From the NCBI RefSeq assembly GCF_014489615.1, contig NZ_CP060825.1, positions 7,424,001 through 7,488,000 of the forward strand: a stretch of 64,000 nucleotides of DNA. Direction: 5' to 3'. Both the position numbers and the translations under genes were made by a program. Positions 26,604 to 35,949 of this stretch are shown piece by piece. Each line of letters opens with the position of its first letter. Position 1 is the first letter of the stretch. The notes under the pieces were generated by a model. That model was not told the origin of the DNA and did no database searches. It saw nothing but the letters and a program-made list of their open reading frames with translations. This DNA comes from Streptomyces genisteinicus (lineage in GTDB: Bacteria > Actinomycetota > Actinomycetes > Streptomycetales > Streptomycetaceae).

Positions 26604-27538
26604 GAGGTTCCTCGGTTCTTGGCGCGGGAGTCGGCGAACCGCAGCAGGGCGAAGGAGAGCGCGAAGGTGGCGAGGGCGAGGACCACCGCCGTCGCGGACG
26701 CCGCGTACACGTTCCCGGCGACGAAGGCGTCGTTGTACACCTTCATCAGCGGGCTCCAGGTGGTCGAGATGCCGTTGGTCAGCGGCTTGAGCGTGGTCGG
26801 CTCGCTGAAGACCTGGAGCGTGGCGATGACGGAGAAGAAGAACGTCAGCACCAGTGAGGGCGCCACCATGGGGATCTTGATCCGCAGCGCGATCTGCACC
26901 GGGGTCGCGCCGTCGAGGCGTGCCGCCTCGTACACCTCCGCCGGAATCGAGCGCAGCGCGGTGTAGATCACGATCATGTTGAAGCCGGTGCCGCCCCAGA
27001 CGGCGATGTTGGCCAGGGAGCCGAAGAGCAGGCCCCCGTCCATCAGGTCCGGCTGCGGCAGTCCCGCCCGGTCCAGCAGGTAGTGGAAGGGGCTCACGTC
27101 CGGCAGGTACAGGAAGCCCCAGAGCAGGGCGGCCACGACACCGGGGATCGCGTAGGGGAGGAAGATCGCCAGCCGGGAGAAGGACCGGGCCCGGACCCGC
27201 TCGGTGTCCAGGAGCAGGGCGAACAGCAGCGCGAGGCCCAGCATCACGGGCACCACGATCACGCCGTAGCCCAGCACCCGCAGCGCCCCGTGGCCCAGCT
27301 CGGCGTCGGTGAGGGCGGCCGTGTAGTTCGACAGGCCGGCCCAGACCTCCTGCCGGGCGCCCTTCCCGAGGCCGAGGCCCCGGACGTCGATCCGGTGCAG
27401 GCTCAGCCAGAGGGCGTAGCCGATGGGCAGTGCGAAGAACAGGGCGAAGAGCACGACGGCGGGGAGGAGGAAACCGTACGGGGCGCGGCGCACCCCGTTC
27501 GGCACCCGCCGCCCGCGGGAGGCGGAGGGCTTCGTCAC
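26600..27538 (-). CDS. Sugar ABC permease, MalF/GanP type
   Basis: 312 aa. The GTG start at 27538 overlaps the stop of the binding-protein gene (GTGA). The first helix is GFLLPAVVLFALFFALPIGY and the EAA loop EVYEAARLDGATPVQIAL. Six membrane segments predicted. An open frame extends further upstream but is only the shadow of the binding-protein gene. Operon partner of the genes on both sides. Confidence 0.92.
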   Translation of the reverse strand: MTKPSASRGRRVPNGVRRAPYGFLLPAVVLFALFFALPIGYALWLSLHRIDVRGLGLGKGARQEVWAGLSNYTAALTDAELGHGALRVLGYGVIVVPVMLGLALLFALLLDTERVRARSFSRLAIFLPYAIPGVVAALLWGFLYLPDVSPFHYLLDRAGLPQPDLMDGGLLFGSLANIAVWGGTGFNMIVIYTALRSIPAEVYEAARLDGATPVQIALRIKIPMVAPSLVLTFFFSVIATLQVFSEPTTLKPLTNGISTTWSPLMKVYNDAFVAGNVYAASATAVVLALATFALSFALLRFADSRAKNRGTS

Positions 27539-28848
27539 CGCGCGGCCTCGAAGCCCTGCTTCTCCAGGTCCGCGACCGTGACGTCCTGCATGGTGGCCAG
27601 GGCGGCGCCGAAGCCGGACTTCGCCTTGGCCGCCTTGCCGAAGGCGTCCTTGAAGCCGGCGTACGCGACGTTCACGTTGGGGCCCCAGTGGGCGGGCGCC
27701 GCCGTCTCCGCGATCTCGGCGGCCTTCGCGTAGAAGTCGGGCTGGTTCGCGAAGAAGGCGTGGGACGAGGCCAGCGCGCCGCTGGTCTGCGCCGCGGTGG
27801 CCGCCGGGTAGATCCCGCTCTCCTTCACCAGCGCCGCCAGCGCCTCCGGGTCGGTGTTGAGCCACGAGGCGAACTCCGCGGCCGCCTCCTTGTGACGGGA
27901 GTCGGTGGTGACGGCCGTGGTGGAGCCGCCCCAGCTGCCGGTGGTGTCCTCGTTCTCGGACCACTGGGGGAGGGGGGCCATCTTCCACTTGCCCTTGGTG
28001 TCGGGCGCCGCCGTGGTCAGCGTGCCGGGCGCCCACACCGCACTCACCCAGGCGATCTGGTCACCGGTGTTGAGCGCCTTGTTCCAGGCCGGCGTGTACA
28101 TGGGCTGGTTGTCGATCGCGCCCTCCTCGACGAGGCCGCCCCAGAAGTCGGCGACCTTGCGGGTCGCCTCGTCGTCGATGCCGACCTTCCACTTCTGCCC
28201 CTCGACGGTCCACCACTTCGCGCCCGCCTGCTGGGCGAGACCGGCGAAGAGGCCGGAGTCGTTGGAGGAGAAGGTCGTCAGCGCCTTGTCCGGCGCCTTC
28301 CTCTTCAGCGCGCGGGCCGTCTCGGCGAACTCGTCCCAGGTCACCGGGACCTGAAGGCCGTAGCTCTCGAAGAGGTCGGCACGGTAGTAGAACATCATCG
28401 GCCCGGAGTCCTGCGGCACGGCGTACACGGCGTCGGTGCCGAGCGTCGTCTGCTGCCACACGCCGGGGGCGAACTGCTTCTCGATGCCGCCGACCTCACC
28501 GGATATGTCGGCGAGCGCGTCGTTGCTGACCAGCGTCGGCAGCGCCTGGTACTCGGCCTGCACCAGGTCGGGCGCCTTCTTCGCCTTCGCGGCCGTGATG
28601 ATCTTGGTGACCAGGTCGTCGCCGGACGCCTGCTTCTGCACCGTGACCCTGATCTCCGGGTGCTTCGCGTTCCACAGGGCCGCCACCTTGTCCATGCCGG
28701 GGGCCCAGGCCCAGTAGGTGAGGGACACCGGGCCGGAGTCCGCGGAGCCGCCGTCCCCGTCGGACGAGCCGCAGGCGGTGAGGGCGGAGGCGCCGATGAC
28801 GACGGCCGTGGCGGTCGCCGCGAGGCGGCGGTGCAGCGTGTGGGACAT
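27535..28848 (-). CDS. Sugar-binding lipoprotein of the galactan-linked ABC importer
   Basis: 437 aa, lipoprotein signal with lipobox ALTAC followed by a Gly/Asp/Ser linker. The mature protein begins VSLTYWAWAPGMDKVAALWN, a family 1 sugar-binding pattern, with aromatic-rich pocket segments (KWWTVEGQKW, GSWGGST). Start ATG 28848 with GGGAGACC upstream. First gene of the leftward operon whose promoter and operator lie at 28905-28947, divergent from the beta-galactosidase. Confidence 0.93.
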   Translation of the reverse strand: MSHTLHRRLAATATAVVIGASALTACGSSDGDGGSADSGPVSLTYWAWAPGMDKVAALWNAKHPEIRVTVQKQASGDDLVTKIITAAKAKKAPDLVQAEYQALPTLVSNDALADISGEVGGIEKQFAPGVWQQTTLGTDAVYAVPQDSGPMMFYYRADLFESYGLQVPVTWDEFAETARALKRKAPDKALTTFSSNDSGLFAGLAQQAGAKWWTVEGQKWKVGIDDEATRKVADFWGGLVEEGAIDNQPMYTPAWNKALNTGDQIAWVSAVWAPGTLTTAAPDTKGKWKMAPLPQWSENEDTTGSWGGSTTAVTTDSRHKEAAAEFASWLNTDPEALAALVKESGIYPAATAAQTSGALASSHAFFANQPDFYAKAAEIAETAAPAHWGPNVNVAYAGFKDAFGKAAKAKSGFGAALATMQDVTVADLEKQGFEAAR

Positions 28849-28904
28849 GGATGGTCTCCCTGACCGAGGGGCGTCCCGCGAGACGGCGGGGCCCGGTTCT
28901 GCAT

Positions 28905-28920
28905 CTGTGAGCGTTCACAG
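28905..28920. promoter_or_regulatory. LacI-type operator
   Basis: CTGTGAGCGTTCACAG: arms CTGTGA and TCACAG are perfect around GCGT. It overlaps the -10 and probable start site of the leftward ABC operon and lies upstream of the GH42 promoter, so one site can control both directions. Confidence 0.75.
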
Positions 28921-28970
28921 TAGAGAAACGTCCTGGACACTTGTCAATGGTTGTTCCTGTGCGCTTATGT
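28919..28970. promoter_or_regulatory. Divergent promoters of the galactan locus
   Basis: Leftward: TTGACA (28942-28947 on the minus strand), 17-bp spacer, TCTACT (28919-28924). Rightward: TTGTCA (28941-28946), 18-bp spacer, TTATGT (28965-28970). The two -35 boxes overlap almost completely, so the promoters are back to back. Confidence 0.6.
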
Positions 28971-29082
28971 TGCGTCATCGCATCGATCGCAATGTGTGCA
29001 CGTTCCCAGAACGACGCAGTCGCGAGCTCCCTCAGACGCCCCGCCACCCGGGGCGTCCACGCTGTCGAACCAGGAGACATTC

Positions 29083-31134
29083 ATGCCGGAGACCACTGAC
29101 CGGGGCGCCCGCCGGCTCGCGTTCGGCGGGGACTACAACCCCGAGCAATGGCCCCAGAGCGTCTGGGAGGAGGACGTCCGGCTGATGCGCGAAGCCGGCG
29201 TCACCATGGTCAGCCTCGGGATCTTCTCCTGGGCCCTGCTCGAACCCGAGCCCGGCGTCCACGACTTCGGCTGGCTCGACCGGATCCTGGACCTGCTGCA
29301 CGAGAACGGCGTCCGGGCCGACCTCGGCACCCCCACCGTCTCCCCGCCCGCCTGGTTCTACCGGGCCCACCCCGACGCTCTTCCCGTCACCCGCGAGGGC
29401 GTCCGCTTCGCCTTCGGCTCACGCGCCGCCATCTGCCACAGCAACCCCGCCTACCGCGAGGCCGCCGCACGGATCACCACCGCACTCGCCCGCCGCTACG
29501 CCGGGCACCCCGCCCTCGCCATGTGGCACGTGCACAACGAGTACGGCGTCCCCGTCAGCGCCTGCTGGTGCGACACCTGCGCCGCGCACTTCCGCCGCTG
29601 GCTCGGCGACCGCTACGGCACCGTCGAAGCGGTCAACGACGCCTGGGGAACCGCCTTCTGGGGCCTCGCCTACCGCTCCCTCGACGAGATCGACCCGCCC
29701 CGCCTGACGCCCACCGCCGGCAACCCCGCGCACCAGCTGGACTACCGCCGCTTCGCCGACGACACCCTGCGGGAGAACTTCCGTGCCGAGCGGGACATCC
29801 TCCACCGCCTCGCCCCCGGCATCCCCGTCACCACCAACTTCATGACCGCGCTCAGCCAGTGCGACACCGTCGACTACTGGGCCTGGGGACGCGAGGTCGA
29901 CCTCGTCACCAACGACCACTACCTGATCACGGACGGCCGCCGCACCCACGTCAACCTCGCGATGGCCGCCGACCTCACGCGCTCGGTCGCGGGCGGCGCG
30001 CCCTGGCTGCTGCTGGAGCACTCCACCAGCGGGGTCAGCTGGCAGCCCCGCAACCCGGCCAAGAGCCCCGGCGAGATGGCCCGCAACTCCCTCGCCCACG
30101 TGGCGCGCGGCTCCGAGGGCGCCATGTTCTTCCAGTGGCGCCAGTCGCGGAAGGGTGCCGAGAAGTTCCACTCGGCGATGCTGCCGCACGCCGGGACCGA
30201 CTCCCGCGTCTGGCGGGAGGTGGTGGAACTCGGCGCCTCCGTCGCCTCGCTCGCCTCCGTCCGGGGCACCCGCACCGTCCCCGACGCGGCGATGCTCTGG
30301 GACTGGCAGTCCTGGTGGGCGCAGACCCTCGAATGGCGTCCCAGCGAGGACCACGACGCCCGCGAGCGCGCCGACGCCTTCTACGAGACCCTCTACGACC
30401 GCCACCTGACGGTCGACTTCGCCCACCCCGAAGCAGACCTCTCGCGCTACCCCCTCGTCGTCGTCCCCGCCCTGTACCTCGCGTCCGAGGAGACCGGCCG
30501 CAATCTGCGGGCCTACGCCGAGGGCGGCGGCACCCTGGTCGTCTCGTACTTCTCCGGCATCGTCGACGAGCACGACGCGGTCCACCCCGGTGCCTACCCC
30601 GGTGTGCTGCGCGACGTGCTGGGCCTGACCGTCGAGGAGTGGTCGCCCCTCGGCGAGGGCGAGACGGTGGGCATCACCGGACCGGGCGGCGCGAGCCTGA
30701 CCGGCGACGTCTGGAGCGAGTTCGTCGTCCCGCGCGGCGCCGAGACCGTGTGGACCTACGCCGACGGCCCCGCCGCCGGCCGCCCGGCCGTCACCCGGCA
30801 CCGCATCGGCGACGGCACCGCCTGGTACGTCTCCACCCGCCTTGACGCCCCCGCCCTGGACACCGTCCTCGGCGCCGCCTTCGAGGACGCCGGCATCGAC
30901 CCGCGCGGCGAGCTTCCCCGCGACGTCGAGCTGGTGCGCCGCGAAGGCGACGGCGGCACCCACCTGTTCGCCGTCAACCACACCGGCCACGACGCGAAGG
31001 TGCCCCTGGAGGCCCCCGGGACCGAGCTGCTCACCGGGGAGCGGGCCGACGGACACCTCGCCGTCCCGGCGGGCACGGTCCGCGTCGTCCGCCTCGACGA
31101 CCGCGGCGGACCCGGTTCCGGCCTCGGAGCCTGA
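29083..31134 (+). CDS. GH42 beta-galactosidase
   Basis: 683 aa, no signal peptide, cytoplasmic. ATG 29083 (MPETTDRGARRLAFGGDYNP) with AGGAG at 29072. Catalytic acid/base Glu153 in HNEYG and nucleophile Glu312 in LLEHSTSG. The GH42 zinc-cluster cysteines are present: Cys118 and CWCDTC (161, 163, 166). C-terminal trimerisation and beta domains complete the length. It should release galactose from imported galacto-oligosaccharides, working after the secreted GH53 enzyme encoded next. Confidence 0.93.
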   Translation: MPETTDRGARRLAFGGDYNPEQWPQSVWEEDVRLMREAGVTMVSLGIFSWALLEPEPGVHDFGWLDRILDLLHENGVRADLGTPTVSPPAWFYRAHPDALPVTREGVRFAFGSRAAICHSNPAYREAAARITTALARRYAGHPALAMWHVHNEYGVPVSACWCDTCAAHFRRWLGDRYGTVEAVNDAWGTAFWGLAYRSLDEIDPPRLTPTAGNPAHQLDYRRFADDTLRENFRAERDILHRLAPGIPVTTNFMTALSQCDTVDYWAWGREVDLVTNDHYLITDGRRTHVNLAMAADLTRSVAGGAPWLLLEHSTSGVSWQPRNPAKSPGEMARNSLAHVARGSEGAMFFQWRQSRKGAEKFHSAMLPHAGTDSRVWREVVELGASVASLASVRGTRTVPDAAMLWDWQSWWAQTLEWRPSEDHDARERADAFYETLYDRHLTVDFAHPEADLSRYPLVVVPALYLASEETGRNLRAYAEGGGTLVVSYFSGIVDEHDAVHPGAYPGVLRDVLGLTVEEWSPLGEGETVGITGPGGASLTGDVWSEFVVPRGAETVWTYADGPAAGRPAVTRHRIGDGTAWYVSTRLDAPALDTVLGAAFEDAGIDPRGELPRDVELVRREGDGGTHLFAVNHTGHDAKVPLEAPGTELLTGERADGHLAVPAGTVRVVRLDDRGGPGSGLGA

Positions 31135-31157
31135 GGCAGACCCGGTTCCGGCCTCGG
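31109..31157. repeat. Two 19-bp direct repeats across the GH42 stop codon
   Basis: GACCCGGTTCCGGCCTCGG at 31109-31127 (coding the last residues of GH42) and at 31139-31157 (after the stop), 30-bp period. A short tandem duplication of the gene end. Confidence 0.75.
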
Positions 31158-31278
31158 CGACCGAGGCGGAGCCGGCCCCGACTCCCGGTGGCGGCCGCCG
31201 AGCTGCCGGCCGCCACCGGGCGCACCGCACGCACCACCCGACACCGTCCTTCTCCCGTCACCGTCGAAGGGACCGACG

Positions 31279-32853
31279 ATGCACGCAGCCCCATCCCCTA
31301 TCCGGCAGACCCGCGGACTGCTGCGGACCGCCGCACTGACCGCGCTCGCCGCCCTGCTCACCGCGGCCCTGCCCGCCGCGGGCGCCCGTGCGGCGGCCAC
31401 TCTCACCAACACCGGCTTCGAGTCCGGCGCCACCGGCTGGTCCACCTGGTCCGCCACCGGCCAGGACGCCGCCTCGTACACCGAGGCCGGCGGCCGCAGC
31501 GGCAGCAGCCGCCTCACCCACTGGTCCGCCTCCGCCTACCGGGTCGAGACGTACCAGTACCTGTCCGGCCTCGCCGACGGCACCTACACCCTCACCGCCT
31601 GGGTCCGCTCCAGCGGCGGCCAGAACGCCGCCTACCTGGCCCTGCGCAACTGCGGGTCCGCCGAGCAGCGAACCGACCTGCCCGTCACATCGAACGGCGC
31701 TTGGATGCGCCTGGTCACCTCGGTGGCCGTCACCGGCGGCGGATGCACGGTGAGCATCAACTCCGACGCACGCGCCGGGAACTGGATCAACGTCGACGAC
31801 CTGTCCTTCACCCGCGGGTCGACCGGCCTGCCCGTGAAGGGCGTGGACGTCTCCTCGCTGAGGAAGAGCCAGGACCTGGGCGGTGTCTACCGCGACGCCT
31901 CGGGCACGGCCGGGGACCCCCTCGCCCTCCTGAAGTCCGCGGGCGCGGGCTACGGGCGGCTCAAGGTCTGGGTCGACCCCGCCGACGGCTACAACGACAG
32001 GGCCCGTGTCCTCCAGACGGCGAAGCGCCTCAAGGCGAACGGTATGAAGCTCCTGGTCGACTTCCACTACTCCGACATCTGGGCCGACCCAGGCGCCCAG
32101 ACCAAGCCCGCGGCCTGGTCGGCGCACACCTACGACCAGCTGAGGGCGGACGTGTACGCGCACACCCACGACGTCCTGAACGCGCTGAAGGCCCAGGGCA
32201 CCCCGGCCGACATGGTGCAGATAGGCAACGAGATCAACACCGGTCTGCTCTGGCCGGAGGGATCGACGGACGACTGGGACCGCACCGCCGGCCTGCTGCG
32301 ATCCGGCATCGACGCCGCCAGGGCCGTCGCCCCGTCCACCCGGATCGCCCTCCACCTGGCGCACGGCGGCGACAACGCGCTCTACCGCTGGTGGTTCGAC
32401 AACGCCACCGCCCGCGGCGTCTCCTTCGACGTCATCGCCGTCTCCTTCTACGGCTACTGGCACGGAGCCCTGTCCGACCTCCAGGCCAACCTCGACGACA
32501 TCTCCGCCCGCTACGGCAAGCAGGTGATGGTCGCCGAGACCGCGTACCCGTTCCGCCTGGACAGCAAGGACGCGCACGAGAACATCATCGACCTGCCCGC
32601 CGAACTGGCCGCGGGGTACCCGGCGACCCCGGCCGGACAGGCCCAGTGGCTCCGCGACGTCATGAACGTCGTCGAGGCCGTGCCGGGCGGGCGCGGACTG
32701 GGCGTCTTCTACTGGGAGCCTGCCTGGACGGCCGTCCCGGGCAACGGCTGGGACCCGGCCGACCCGTCGTCCGGCAACGGCTGGGAGAACCAGGCGCTGT
32801 TCGACTACGCCGACCGCCTGCTGCCGGCGGCGGCCTGGATGCGGCACCGCTGA
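31279..32853 (+). CDS. Secreted GH53 arabinogalactan endo-beta-1,4-galactanase
   Basis: 524 aa. Sec signal (about 1-40, cleavage near GARAAA), a carbohydrate-binding beta-sandwich (about 41-190, TNTGFESGATGWSTWS) of the kind attached to galactanases, then the GH53 barrel (about 200-520). Catalytic acid/base Glu318 in QIGNEINTG and nucleophile Glu420 in VAETAYP. Cuts beta-1,4-galactan, the side chain of pectic rhamnogalacturonan I, outside the cell. Cotranscribed with or next to GH42, and divergent from the matching ABC importer. Confidence 0.94.
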   Translation: MHAAPSPIRQTRGLLRTAALTALAALLTAALPAAGARAAATLTNTGFESGATGWSTWSATGQDAASYTEAGGRSGSSRLTHWSASAYRVETYQYLSGLADGTYTLTAWVRSSGGQNAAYLALRNCGSAEQRTDLPVTSNGAWMRLVTSVAVTGGGCTVSINSDARAGNWINVDDLSFTRGSTGLPVKGVDVSSLRKSQDLGGVYRDASGTAGDPLALLKSAGAGYGRLKVWVDPADGYNDRARVLQTAKRLKANGMKLLVDFHYSDIWADPGAQTKPAAWSAHTYDQLRADVYAHTHDVLNALKAQGTPADMVQIGNEINTGLLWPEGSTDDWDRTAGLLRSGIDAARAVAPSTRIALHLAHGGDNALYRWWFDNATARGVSFDVIAVSFYGYWHGALSDLQANLDDISARYGKQVMVAETAYPFRLDSKDAHENIIDLPAELAAGYPATPAGQAQWLRDVMNVVEAVPGGRGLGVFYWEPAWTAVPGNGWDPADPSSGNGWENQALFDYADRLLPAAAWMRHR

Positions 32854-32925
32854 GGCGGGGCGGGCGCCGGCGCCCCGGGATCTCCTGACGAGCTGTCACG
32901 TGCGGGGGAGGGGCGCGTGAGCGGG

Positions 32926-32937
32926 TGAATCGATTCA
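32926..32937. promoter_or_regulatory. Isolated LacI-type palindrome
   Basis: TGAATCGATTCA is a perfect 12-bp palindrome with the CG centre typical of LacI-family operators, 72 bp after the GH53 stop. It shares TGAA-N-CG-N-TTCA with the site at 33631. Confidence 0.5.
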
Positions 32938-33582
32938 TGATCTTCGCCGTGAAGGCGGACCTTCCGTGCGCCGGCGGAGCCGGGCGCCCGGGTCCGCGCC
33001 CCCGCGGGACGCCGCGTCCGTCGGCCGGGGGCGCCGGGCCGGCCTCCGGTGCCGGGGCGGGCTCTGTGCCGGGGGCGCGCGTGTGCCGTGCGCCCAGCGG
33101 CCCGGGAGGCCCGCTCCGGCGGGGCGGAGCCCGTCGTTCCGTGGGCGCCCCGCGGCCGCACGCGTCACGCGCGCGCCGTCCCGCCCGTGAGCCCTTCCCG
33201 CAGCGGTGCCCGCGGCCCCGGCCGTACGCGGCCGCCCCCGGTGCGAGCCCGTCGCCGGGAGGTGCCCTGAGCGGAGCGCCCGCCGGGCCACGGCCGGGCC
33301 CGGTAGGCACGCCCCCGCCCGTACCGCCCGCCTCGACCGCCGCGAGCCGGGCGCGCGCCGGGGGCGGCGAAGCCGCCCGGGTGCCGCTTCCTCCTTATGC
33401 GAAGCGGGACCGGCGCCGCCCCGCCGTCCGGTCGTTGGCCCCCCGGGGCCCCGGCGGCCCCGAGCCTCCGGCGGCCCCGAAGCCTCGCCGGCAACCGACG
33501 GGTCCCGCCGTTGCCGCCGTCGCCGCCGTGCCCGGTGTCCGAAGTTTTGGCGCACGTTCGGCATCGCGGACCGCTCAAACCG

Positions 33583-33642
33583 TTGACGTGGTCTCGCCGC
33601 CGCCCCTACATTGCGGGGCAAGCGCTTTCCTGAAACGTTTCA
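33583..33642 (+). promoter_or_regulatory. Promoter and two operators of the rhamnogalacturonan-type ABC operon
   Basis: TTGACG (33583-33588), 18-bp spacer, TACATT (33607-33612). Immediately downstream are GCAAGCGCTTTC (core palindrome AAGCGCTT 33620-33627) and the perfect palindrome TGAAACGTTTCA (33631-33642). Both look like LacI-family operators placed to block transcription. The first has an exact 12-bp match at 42747-42758. Confidence 0.65.
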
Positions 33643-33676
33643 TTAACCTCCCCCACACATCGACGAGAGGTGCATC

Positions 33677-34960
33677 ATGCGTATGTCCAGGTACATGGAG
33701 CGGCGGTCCTTCCTCAAGGCCACCGGTGTGACGCTGGCGGGCGCCGGGCTCACCGCCGCAGGCTGCGGTGGGGGCAGCGGTTCCTCGGGCGGCACGGTGA
33801 CCATTCGCTACGCGTGGTGGGGCGCCGACGACCGGGCGAAGAAGATCAACGAGACGATCGCCCTCTTCGAGAAGAAGCACCCGAAGATCAAGGTCAAGAC
33901 CGACTTCCAGCAGTACGCCGACTTCTGGAAGAAGTTCAACACCCAGGCCGCGGGCGGCAACCCGCCGGACGTCTTCCAGAACGCCGTCGGCTTCCTGCGC
34001 AAGTACGACGCCAAGCGCGTGCTGCTCGACCTCTCCCAGCAGGCCGGCAAGGGCAACCTGGACCTGCGCAACTTCCGCGCCGGACTGGAGAAGTTCGGCG
34101 AGGTCGACGGCAAGCTCCTGGGCGTCCCCGTCGGTTCGAACTCGATGGGCTACGTCATCGACGAGAAGGTCTACGAGAAGGCCGGTGTCGCTCCCGAGCC
34201 GGGCTGGACGTGGGACGAATGGCGCGACGGTCTCGTCGCGATCCACGACAAGGGCGGTACCGCCGGCGACTCCGGCGCCTACGGCGTCATGTACCTCTAC
34301 GACCTGATCCTGCGCCAGCAGGGGAAGGCGTTCTTCACCGAGAAGGACCTCGGCTTCACCGAGAGCGAGCTCGCGGCCTACTGGGACGAGGCGCTGAAGG
34401 GCGTCAAGTCCGGCCTCTACGCGGACCAGAAGAAGGTCGAGCAGGTCAAGCCCAAGTCCGCGCTCGCCGCGGGCCTCGCCGGGGGCGAGTTCACCTGGGA
34501 CAACTTCACCGCCCGCTACTCCGCCGAGGGCAAGAGCTCCTACACGATCGCCCCCATCCCGACCCTCGACGGCAAGCGCACCGGCCAGTACCTGGGCTCC
34601 CTGATGCTCAGCGGCAGCGCCCGCACCAAGCACCCCGCCGAGGTGGCCGCCTTCATCAACTTCATGGTCCACGACCCCGAGGCCGGCCGGATCATGGGCT
34701 ACGACCGCGGTGTGCTCTCCACCACCGAGCAGTACGAGGCCTTCCAGCCCACCGATCCGGTCAGCAAGAAGATCGCCGCGTACGAGCAGCGGATAGCCGA
34801 CGCCGGGCTCCTGGAGCCGATCACCCCGCACCCGGCCGGCGCCGACATCGTCGAGGCCGCGTTCCTGCGGATCGCGGGCGACATGGCGCTGGGCAAGGCA
34901 TCCGCCGCGGACTCCGCGAAGCAGTTCTTCACCGAGGCGAAGACCGCCCTCGGCGCCTGA
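33677..34960 (+). CDS. Sugar-binding protein, Tat-type lipoprotein signal
   Basis: 427 aa, ATG 33677 with GAGAGG upstream. The signal has a twin-arginine motif ERRSFLK, a short hydrophobic stretch and a lipobox LTAAGC, i.e. a Tat-exported lipoprotein. Mature family 1 sugar-binding protein (VTIRYAWWGADDRAKK, FEKKHPKIKVKTDF). First gene of an operon with two permeases and a YesL-like protein. By analogy with the Bacillus yes/yet region the substrate may be a rhamnogalacturonan fragment; that is inference. Confidence 0.92.
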   Translation: MRMSRYMERRSFLKATGVTLAGAGLTAAGCGGGSGSSGGTVTIRYAWWGADDRAKKINETIALFEKKHPKIKVKTDFQQYADFWKKFNTQAAGGNPPDVFQNAVGFLRKYDAKRVLLDLSQQAGKGNLDLRNFRAGLEKFGEVDGKLLGVPVGSNSMGYVIDEKVYEKAGVAPEPGWTWDEWRDGLVAIHDKGGTAGDSGAYGVMYLYDLILRQQGKAFFTEKDLGFTESELAAYWDEALKGVKSGLYADQKKVEQVKPKSALAAGLAGGEFTWDNFTARYSAEGKSSYTIAPIPTLDGKRTGQYLGSLMLSGSARTKHPAEVAAFINFMVHDPEAGRIMGYDRGVLSTTEQYEAFQPTDPVSKKIAAYEQRIADAGLLEPITPHPAGADIVEAAFLRIAGDMALGKASAADSAKQFFTEAKTALGA

Positions 34961-34974
34961 GGAGAACTCCACCC

Positions 34975-35949
34975 GTGACACATCTCCAGGAATCCGTGCG
35001 GCAGGCCGGGACGTCCCCCGACGGCGACGCCCGCGGCCCCGCGCCCCGCCCCGCCGGACGGCCCCGGCCGAACCGGGACGGCCTCGTCGGCTACCTCTTC
35101 ATGTCGCCCTGGATAGCGGGCTTCCTCCTGCTGACCGCGGGCCCCATGGCCGCCTCGCTCTACTTCGCCTTCACCGAGTACAACCTCTTCGACTCCCCGA
35201 AGTGGATCGGCTTCGACAACTTCACCGAGATGCTCGACGACCCGCGCTGGCGGACCTCCGTCGAGGTCACCGCGAAGTACGTCGTCATCGGCACGCCGGT
35301 CAAGCTGCTCCTCGCCCTCGGCGTCGCGATGCTGCTGGCGCAGAGCCGGCGCGGGCAGGGCTTCTACCGGGCGGCCTTCTACGCCCCGTCCCTCGTCGGC
35401 GCCAGCGTCTCCGTCGCCATCGTGTGGCGTGCCCTCTTCTCCGACGACGCGGTCGTCGACCGCACCCAGTCCCTCTTCGGGATGGACGTCGGCGGCTGGA
35501 TCGGCGACCCCTCCTGGGTGCTGTACTCGCTGGTGGCGCTGACCGTCTGGCAGTTCGGCGCGCCGATGGTCATCTTCCTCGCCGGGCTCAAGCAGGTGCC
35601 GCGCGAGCTGTACGAGGCGGCGGAGGTGGACGGTGCCGGACCGTGGCGGCGCTTCTGGAACATCACGCTGCCGATGATCTCGCCGGTGATGTTCTTCAAC
35701 GTCCTGCTGGAGACGATCCACTCGTTCCAGATCTTCGGCTCGGCGTACGTGGTCAGCAACAGCACCTGCGGACCGGCCGACGCCACCCTCGTCTACACCT
35801 GTTACCTGTACCAGCAAGGCTTCGAGAACAGCCGGATGGGCTTCGCGTCCGCCATGGCCTGGATGCTGCTGATCGCGGTCGGTCTGGTCACCGCCGTGCT
35901 GTTCTGGTCCCAGCGGCGCTGGGTGCACTACGAGGAGGCGGCCCGATGA
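34975..35949 (+). CDS. Sugar ABC permease, MalF/LplB type
   Basis: 324 aa, GTG 34975, with GAGGAG overlapping the previous stop as ribosome site. The Pro/Arg-rich first 35 residues are cytoplasmic; helix 1 is VGYLFMSPWIAGFLLLTAGP. EAA loop ELYEAAEVDGAGPWRRF. Overlaps the next permease by ATGA. Confidence 0.92.
   Translation: MTHLQESVRQAGTSPDGDARGPAPRPAGRPRPNRDGLVGYLFMSPWIAGFLLLTAGPMAASLYFAFTEYNLFDSPKWIGFDNFTEMLDDPRWRTSVEVTAKYVVIGTPVKLLLALGVAMLLAQSRRGQGFYRAAFYAPSLVGASVSVAIVWRALFSDDAVVDRTQSLFGMDVGGWIGDPSWVLYSLVALTVWQFGAPMVIFLAGLKQVPRELYEAAEVDGAGPWRRFWNITLPMISPVMFFNVLLETIHSFQIFGSAYVVSNSTCGPADATLVYTCYLYQQGFENSRMGFASAMAWMLLIAVGLVTAVLFWSQRRWVHYEEAAR

Larger units (their letters stand above)
32854..33676. 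other. Gene-less, very GC-rich 820-bp region bracketed by LacI-type palindromes
   Basis: No reading frame here has a protein-like composition; the open ones are Pro/Arg/Gly/Ala strings. It is bracketed by two palindromes of the same shape, TGAATCGATTCA (32926-32937) and TGAAACGTTTCA (33631-33642). GAAGG-CGGA-CCTTC follows the first. The last 100 bp hold the promoter of the next operon. Confidence 0.55.

Noticed and set aside
32925..33731. 268-aa open frame starting MNRFMIFAVKADLP over the gene-less gap
   Set aside because: Apart from the first dozen residues it is Pro/Arg/Gly/Ala low complexity, overlaps the start of the binding-protein gene and has only a weak ribosome site. It is an effect of extreme GC content.
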